NCBI RefSeq assembly: GCF_963455315.2
Contig: NC_083314.1
Location: 29,246,013 to 29,310,012, forward strand
Direction: 5' to 3'
Origin: Globicephala melas
Taxonomy: Eukaryota; Chordata; Mammalia; Artiodactyla; Delphinidae
Length of the DNA stretch: 64,000 nt
Shown here: piece after piece, positions 57,961 through 64,000 of the stretch
Position numbering within the stretch: the stretch's first letter is position 1
Layout: each line of letters begins with the position of its first letter
Translations under genes and position numbers: made by a program
The notes under the pieces: generated by a model
Databases searched by the model: none
What the model was told of the DNA's origin: nothing
The model's input: the letters and a program-made list of their open reading frames with translations, nothing else

Positions 57961-59115
57961 AACCTGTTCTGTATTTTATCTGTATCTCCTTTCTCTAGAC
58001 ATTAAAAATCCTGGTTCTCAAGAAAATTGGGGATGAATTAAAATATCCCATAAATATTCATTTATTCTATCCCACATTATATACAGAATGGTCCTAAAAT
58101 AACAATATCAGACTACTACTACGAGTTAAACCAAATGTTTTGCATATGATCTCTCCTCTGTATTTATACTACCTGTGTCATCTGGACATACAGCCATTGC
58201 ATATCATACTCTGCCCTTTAGCTCCCAAATTTTTAATTGTACAAGTCACTATGTTTGATGGTCACCACCAATCTTTATGGTGCTGTTTCTCTATTTCAGT
58301 TATTTTCTGATTCCTCAGGAAGAGCTTAGTGAGCAGTATTTTCCAAATTCTTGTTCGATGGATAAGTTTGTGCCCTTTATAATTGAAAGTTGATTTTGTT
58401 GAACATAAAAGCCTTTGCTTACATTTTCCCTTGAGTATCTTTAACAAGTTACTCCATTTTCTTCATGTATAAAGAACAATTGTGGAAAGTGTGATGATCA
58501 TCTTTTTTTTTTCTTACATGTCACTTGCTGTTCTTGCCTACCCAGAGGATTTTTCCTTTCTTTAAAGTAACTTGTTGTCACTTATGTCTTGGTGTTGGCA
58601 GTTTGGGATCAATAATCTTGGGTATAATAGTGCATTTTAAAAATATTGTTTCAAATCTTTTAAAAATTAACGTTTTCTGAAAATAGGGGTTTTTTTCTTC
58701 AGAGACTCCTATTATCTTTATATTGGACCTTCTGCCTCATCTTCAACATCTGTCACTTCCTACTCTTTTAAAGTGTTTTTTTTCCATTTTGTTTTGATTT
58801 TTACCTATTTCTTTTAAGGCATCATCTATCTGTATGTTTATTTGCTTGTGTTCCTTCTAGTTTAGCCTTAATTTCCGAAATTTTTTTCTAATCCTTTCCT
58901 GAGCTTATCTTTTTTTTTTTTCTTCTGAGTTTTTCCAATTCTAAATTTCCTTCGTATCCTACACTATTTTCTTAATAACTTCTAGCACATTTTGAAATAG
59001 ACTGGTTTTGATCTGCTCTGGGGACCTTTCTGGTAGATTTTCATTATTTGTAAAGATGTTATTCTGCTCCTGACTCCTTTAAATCAATTTTGTAAGGGAT
59101 TGATCTAAAAACTTT
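57961..59115. other. T-rich intergenic sequence
   Basis: Long T-rich, low-complexity-like stretch. No exon or repeat family recognised. Confidence 0.3.
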
Positions 59116-59131
59116 TATGTGGTTTCTTTTT

Positions 59132-59330
59132 TTTTTTTGTGGTACGCGGGCCTCTCACTGTTGTGGCCTCTCCCGTTGCGGAGCACAGGCTCCGGATGCG
59201 CAGGCTCAGCGGCCATGGCTCACGGGCCCAGCCGCTCCGCGACATGTGGGATCTTCCCGGACCGGGGCACGAACCCATGTCCCCTGCATCGGCAGGCGGA
59301 CTCTCAACCACTGTGTCACCAGGGAAGCCC
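59132..59330 (-). mobile_element. CHR-2-type SINE, reverse
   Basis: T-run, GGTACGCGGGCCTCTCACTG, CCCGTTGCGGAGCACAGG, CCAGCCGCTCCGCG and ACCAGGGAAGCCC. Perfect 16-bp duplication TATGTGGTTTCTTTTT at 59116-59131 and 59331-59346, so it is young. Confidence 0.97.
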
Positions 59331-59346
59331 TATGTGGTTTCTTTTT

Positions 59347-61088
59347 AAGTAAAAATAATTTTCTTTAACTTTGAGGAGGCATGGGTCATGGGACCTTCTC
59401 AACCTCAGCTGTTTTGTTGTTGGTGGTTTTTGTTTTTGTTTTCAGTGTTCAAAAACAAAAACAGTATTCTGCTGAGATTTCTTGGTCAACAATTCCTCCC
59501 TTCACTGTATTTAACCTTATCTTCCTTTGTGTCTATTGTCACTCTCCTGCTCAATTTTGGTTTTACAGCCAGCAGTTTCTCTTCTGTGGAGCCTTGACAA
59601 ATATGGCAAATCATTTCAAAAGTTCATATGGACTACATTGCTTCATTCCTTCAGACATTACTGTAGGTCTCCTGCACTCACTCACCACCGGAATGCTCAA
59701 AGCGTCTCCCAGTTTCAAATGGCTGTTTGCAACTTGGCCTGCTATGTGTTTCAATAATCATTCTATTTAAGTTCTGTTCTCAGGTCCATTAGATGCCCTA
59801 TTGCCATGCTCTACTTCTCCCAAATAGACGCCAGTACCACTTTGTGGTCTTGTGGCTTTTGGTAGCTTGTCTTCACCCACTTATATTTCAGGATTTAAGT
59901 ATATGATGCCATCTAAATTTGTTGTAATGTTGTTCATTAGTATTTTGACTTTGCTATCCAGTTGCTGCTATGCGACGGTTCGGAGATTGACAAACTACAG
60001 CACTGCTACCATCTTCCCTTTCTTAATTTGTTCTATAACAGGAAACATTCACAGAAAGTTCAAATTTGCTTTTGTTCTTTGTATTTGATCTTTTCCAGAT
60101 TTTTTTAAAAATTTTTTTCCCCTTTTAACATTTTTATGCTGTTTCTTACAATGTTACGTTTTTTGTTCCACTCTGACCTCCTCTACTAAGTCTCACTTAA
60201 AAATTAAAATGCTTTGGATCCCTTTCCTTTATCCTCTATATCAGACACTTTTACAATTCCTTTACTTCCTGTCAGATTGTCACTTACTTCACTTCCTTAC
60301 TTCAGATCTTCACTTGCATAGCTGGTTTTCTTTCCAAGAATCTATTTCTTTGCAGAGTATGTACACATCACAGACCCTGCAGCTTTAGCATTTTACATTG
60401 CACCTAGGATACTAGTTTTAAATATACGTTAGGGAATTTTTAGCCCACACTTCAAAAAAGACATATAAGAGAAATAGGCTATTTTGAAGTTTAAGAATAT
60501 TAATGATATAAGAAGTAGTGCCTTCCATATGATGCTGAAACCAATTTTCTTTTACTGTCAATCTGTAACCCAACCAAACTCTTCAGGGAAAACAGAGCAC
60601 TGCCCCATTTATGCAAGATCTTTAACGCTTCCAACTACCCCTCCCATCTCAGCAACTGTATATCCAATTCAACCCTGAAAGACAGACAGGAAAGGCAGGT
60701 GAAAAAACTATAGCTCAAAGAAACACAGTAATTTCCTCTAGTACAAAATGACCACAGAATTGTGGTTTTCCATTTACCATCCCTGTACTTGACAACATTA
60801 CAGAAATCTTTAGAGTAGATTTTTGTAAGTTCCAAGGGACTTGCTCAATTAACATTAAAACTTCAAAAACCTGTCAAAACCAAAATTATTTCTCTAGTTA
60901 GCTTCTTATGAAAATATAATAAGCTGAACAAAAACAGTTACATAGTTAATATACAAAATGTGCTCTTTAAAAATAAATATCATAGATCTAAGAACAAGTC
61001 TTTCATACTGATAACTGCTTCATTCTCAAACAGGACATGAAATTGATAGAGATTCTCTTGCAGGCAACAGCCTCCCAGCTGCCCGTGT
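59347..61088. other. EXO1 downstream region and 3'UTR
   Basis: The part nearest 61088 is the EXO1 3'UTR on minus; its end is not defined. The plus open frame 59381-59770 (129 codons) has no recognisable domain. No named repeat seen. Confidence 0.35.
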
Positions 61089-61227
61089 TTATTGGAATAT
61101 TGCTCTCTGAACACGCATACAGTCAGAATTGTTAAATATATCCTCTTCTTCTGGAGTTAGTTGGATGTTATCTTTGACTGGAGACAGGGGATCTGGCTTC
61201 TTACAAGAAGGAAGCTTTTCAGAATCT
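61089..61227 (-). CDS. EXO1: EXO1 last coding exon
   Basis: 139 bases coding for DSEKLPSCKKPDPLSPVKDN to the C terminus VQRAIFQ. The TAA stop (61091-61089) lies inside an AATAAA hexamer (61093-61088), which is probably too early to be the real poly(A) signal. Confidence 0.96.
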
Positions 61228-63130
61228 CTGCAAAAGATAATATAATAAAATGAATTTATTGGGTGTTTTTAGGGTAGTGTTTATTCGAAAATAATCTACC
61301 TGGACAAAAGAGAGGTATGTAAAGAGGATAAAACCCTCTACTGTATAATTTGTCTCAATTTATTATATGACACATTCAGGTTCTCCTCTGAGTATGCCCA
61401 ATAAAATTTAAGTTTTGCTTCTTAGTACCCATGACTGCTTTCTAAATCACCTTTCAAAGTAGGTACCAAGTCACTACTAAATATAACTAGCTAAGGCAGA
61501 ATGGTTCCAGTAAACAAACTTTAGTTCTTTTCTCTCTAGAACCCTTCTCAAGTCTGGCTGAGGACCAGCATGAGTGAAGCATAAACAAATGTTTAAGCCC
61601 TATCTTTTTACTCCTCCCAGTCTTCCAACTTTTGGAAGGAAGTTCTATGTCTATAAAAATTAATCCTATCATGAAGATAACAAAACTGATTCTATGTCCT
61701 GTCAACAAAATTCCAACAGGAGTAATTAAGTCTTATTTTTCTAAAAGGCATTTAAGAATACTGTTGCACCCTTAATTTCCCTTTAGTAGCAGTTCTCAAA
61801 GTATGATCCACAGATGCCTAAAAATTCCCAAGACACTTTCAGGGGGTTTGTAAGATCAAAACTATTTTCATAATAATATTTAGACTTTATCTGCCTTTCT
61901 TACCGTGCTGACATTTGTACGGATAATCCAAAAGCAGAACTGAGTAAAGCTTTGATCCCTGTTTGATCCCTGTTCAGGGAACTAGATCCCGCATGCATGC
62001 CGCAACTAAGAGTTCGTATGCTGCAACTAAGAAGCCCACATGTTGCAACTAAGAAGCCTGCATGCTGCAACTAAAAAAGATGCCATGTGCCACAACTAAG
62101 ACCTGGCACAGCCAAAATAAATAAATAAATATTAAAAAAAAAAGTTTGAGAACTGCTGCTATATGGTTTAATCTAGACTTAACACAATGTAAAGTAAAAA
62201 CATAATTGTCCAGCACTTATTACAAAGTGTTTCCACTCATACTATCTCATCTGACTGTGATAACATTTCTGTTAGGTAAGGTTTAATCTTATCATCCCAT
62301 GTAAGTCACCTCCCCGCTTCCCTCCCTCCCTTTCTCTTTGTGTTTATTCTTAGTACATTTGCATTAATAAGAACCAGAAAATAAAGTAATTATAAATCTA
62401 TGCTACTTTGTGGCTAATTTTGTTGTCTAACAGATGCAATTTGGTTCAAAAAATGTAGATATATAGAGGGTCAATTCTCTTAAAACAGTGTTTGCTACAT
62501 ACATTAGAAATCTGATTAATTCATCATATAAACTCATTGATTCTTCCCATTTTAGATGTGATAATTTAGGGAAACAAACTGCTTTAAATCCAGAAGTACC
62601 ATAGAGCGTTACCTTCCCATGTCTACAACAACATTCAGAAGGAAAGAAAAATAAGACACTTAAGGCCTGGAAAAGTAATTTGCTTAACGACAGAGAGTCC
62701 CCAAAGCCAGATTGAGAACTGAGGTTTTTAGTTTGCCACGTTTTCACTAAAAGAAGGTACAGAAACTGAAGTTAAATATTCCTACAAAGAGTCAGTTAAA
62801 GGGACTAGAGGAAAATAATTTTCTTAGGGTAAGAGAAAAAGAAGTTGATTCATATGAAAATAGAAAGAGGAGACAGGGATTGAAATTACAGAAAAAAAAT
62901 ATTTATCATTTTAGAATAAGTTACAAGATAACTCACTTTTTAAATCCAAAATTTTTCCAGAGTTCATTGATTTTTATCTGCAATCCTGGCTTGTTCTCGG
63001 CATTATGATGATTTCTCTTATGGATGCTTGATGGCTTCTTGCTCAGCCCACTGACTCTGGCAGGTACTAAAGGTTTGATCTTGGTTGTAGAAAGACTGTC
63101 CACAGAACTAGATTTATACAGCCCAGGAAC
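61089..63130 (-). CDS. EXO1: EXO1 C-terminal end, last two coding exons (partial)
   Basis: EXO1 is a nuclear 5'-3' exonuclease and flap endonuclease (Rad2/FEN1 family) used in mismatch repair and double-strand break resection. Only the C-terminal 110 residues are here: exons 63130-62937 (frame 0, acceptor CTTCAG, donor GTGAGT) and 61227-61089 (acceptor TTTTGCAG, stop TAA). The catalytic N-terminal domain lies beyond the right edge. Visible are DSLSTTKIKPLVPARVSGLS, HHNAENKPGLQI, the PCNA-box-like QIKINELW with following KNFGF, and the extreme end ending VQRAIFQ, as in mammalian EXO1. The region also carries the MSH2/MLH1 interaction area in the human protein. Frame is open and splice phases join correctly. 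Confidence 0.96.
61785..62162 (+). mobile_element. Short hAT-type element split by a SINE
   Basis: Starts TAGCAGTTCTCAAAGTATG and ends AGTTTGAGAACTGCTGCTA, so the terminal inverted repeats pair over about 14 bases. The interior (AGACACTTTCAGGGGG, CAAAACTATTTTCATAATAATA) matches the 5' part of the hAT family whose transposase fossil lies at 41700-42062. It sits in the last EXO1 intron and is interrupted by a SINE. Confidence 0.7.
61952..62141 (+). mobile_element. CHR-type SINE, 5'-truncated
   Basis: Begins within the B-box region (GATCCCTGTTCAGGG) and continues through CCGCAACTAAGAG units to an AAATAAATAAAT tail. The first 5' third is absent. Confidence 0.85.
62205..62310 (+). repeat. MIR SINE fragment
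   Basis: AGCACTTATTACAAAGTG, CATACTATCTCATCTGACTG and ATCTTATCATCCCATG fit the MIR middle. Confidence 0.55.
62600..62730 (+). repeat. MIR-like fragment
   Basis: GACACTTAAGGCCTGGAAAAG and AATTTGCTTAACGACAGAG resemble the MIR 3' half. The overlapping minus open frame 62427-62747 is not supported as an exon. Confidence 0.4.
62937..63130 (-). CDS. EXO1: EXO1 penultimate coding exon
   Basis: 194 bases: VPGLYKSSSVDSLSTTKIKP through the PCNA-box-like QIKINELWKNFGFK, with two bases of a Lys codon joined to the next exon. Confidence 0.96.
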
Positions 63131-63249
63131 CTGAAGATTAAATGCCTGTTTTAATACTATTCTGTTAAAGCAACTACCTTTATTTAATTTCAAACTATTA
63201 TTTATACACTGGAACAAAAAATAACCTAAAATCGATGTGCAAAAGTGTG

Positions 63250-63655
63250 CTTATAAACGTCTACAAAAATTATCATAATATTTTCACCAGGTAATACATG
63301 TACCTGGCACTAAATCAAGAGTATAAAAGAACAGACAGAAAAGTGAGTCTCCCTTACTCCCTCACTGCCTTTAGGCAGTCACTGCTACCAGTTTCCTGTA
63401 CAACCACTGAATTCATTCACATACACACACACATACACCCCACACACAACTGGCAGCATACTACAAAATGTCATGTACTTTGTTTTTCTTGCCTAATATA
63501 TCTTGATTTTACTTAACAATGTATCTTGGAGATTTTTCCATTTCACATGTAGAACTGAATTTTGTTTTGAATAGGTTGCCTGTTTTTTCCATTGTATAAA
63601 TGTGCCATAATTTACTTAAACAGATCTCTACTGACATTTAAGTTGAATCCACTGA
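63250..63655 (-). repeat. Ancient L1 3' fragment
   Basis: Reversed old L1 signature: TCTTGATTTTACTTAACAATG, TTTCCATTTCACATGTAG and CATTGTATAAATGTGCCATAATTTAC. Contains a short (CA)n near 63419-63448. Confidence 0.6.
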
Positions 63656-64000
63656 TTTTTTTAATTGAGGTATAATTTACAACATTGTGTTAGTTTCAAG
63701 TGTATAGCAAAGTGACTCAGTTATATATACATATATATCATATATATATTCTTTTTCAGATTCTTTTCCATTATAGGTTATTACAAGATACTGAGCATAG
63801 TTCCCTGTGCTATACAATAGGTCCTTGTTGTTTATTCATTTTATATATAGTAGTAGGTATGTTAATCCCCAATTCCTAGTTTATCTCCCCACCCCTGCCC
63901 CCGCTATCCCCTTTGGTAACCATAAGTTTGTTTTCTATGTCTGTGAGTCTATCTCTGATTTGTAAATAAGTTCATTTATATCATTTTTTTTTAGATTCCA
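63656..64000 (-). mobile_element. L1 3' end, reverse, runs off the window
   Basis: TTTAATTGAGGTATAATTTACAACATTGTG at left is a reversed L1 3' terminus, followed by AGTTCCCTGTGCTATACAATAG and ATAAGTTTGTTTTCTATGTC of the 3'UTR. It lies in an EXO1 intron and continues past 64000. Confidence 0.88.

Noticed and set aside
59117..59368. Open frames in three plus frames
   Set aside because: Entirely within a reversed CHR-2 SINE, which is GC-rich and free of stops by composition.
59381..59770. 129-codon plus-strand open frame as a possible gene
   Set aside because: No recognisable domain, odd residue composition and no exon context; mentioned only as part of an unexplained region.
49785..61088. BECN2 or other gene between MAP1LC3C and EXO1
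   Set aside because: I looked for a beclin-like retrogene, expected here from human gene order, and saw no matching reading frame.

Overview
This is a nuclear genome window from a mammal, almost certainly a cetacean or a close cetartiodactyl relative. The evidence is at least fourteen tRNA-derived SINEs of the CHR type (conserved core CCCTGGTGG..CAGTGGTT, B-box-like GGTTCAATCCC), several with clear target-site duplications, together with L1 elements whose 5'UTR and 3' ends look like the cetartiodactyl/cetacean L1 lineage. All identifications are from reading and recall; no database search was run.

Two real protein genes are present, both on the minus strand. MAP1LC3C (autophagy modifier LC3C) lies at 39175-49784. 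All four coding exons can be assembled with GT-AG splice sites into an uninterrupted 146-residue protein. Its second intron is 9.3 kb and nearly all mobile DNA: several L1 pieces, one CHR SINE and a fossil hAT transposase fragment. About 11 kb further on are the last two coding exons of EXO1 (5'-3' exonuclease 1, DNA mismatch repair) at 61089-63130; the rest of EXO1 lies beyond the right edge. The pairing matches the EXO1/MAP1LC3C neighbourhood of human 1q43, but both genes point the same way here, whereas I recall them as convergent in human.

The left 38 kb is intergenic. From 1 to 20.8 kb it is a mosaic of CHR SINEs, LTRs of ancient retroviruses, L2, MIR and old L1 fragments. At 20.86-27.74 kb is a nearly full-length but decayed L1 on the plus strand. 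From 28 to 37.5 kb there are more old L1, L2, MER5-like and LTR fragments and a long perfect hairpin. At 37.56-38.54 kb an SRP14 processed pseudogene with poly(A) tail and perfect 16-bp duplication sits inside a MIR, just beyond the MAP1LC3C 3' end.

The spacer between the genes (49.8-61.1 kb) holds MIRs, a 5'-truncated L1 with clean duplication, two CHR SINEs and old LINE-like sequence. The EXO1 terminal introns hold a short hAT-type element split by a SINE, MIRs and L1 3' ends. I found no bacterial-type system, CRISPR array, tRNA or rRNA gene. The most notable observations are the LC3C gene surviving around an intron that is about 98% transposon, the changed residues at its ATG4 processing site, the possible local inversion relative to human, and the inverted L1 complex inside that intron.
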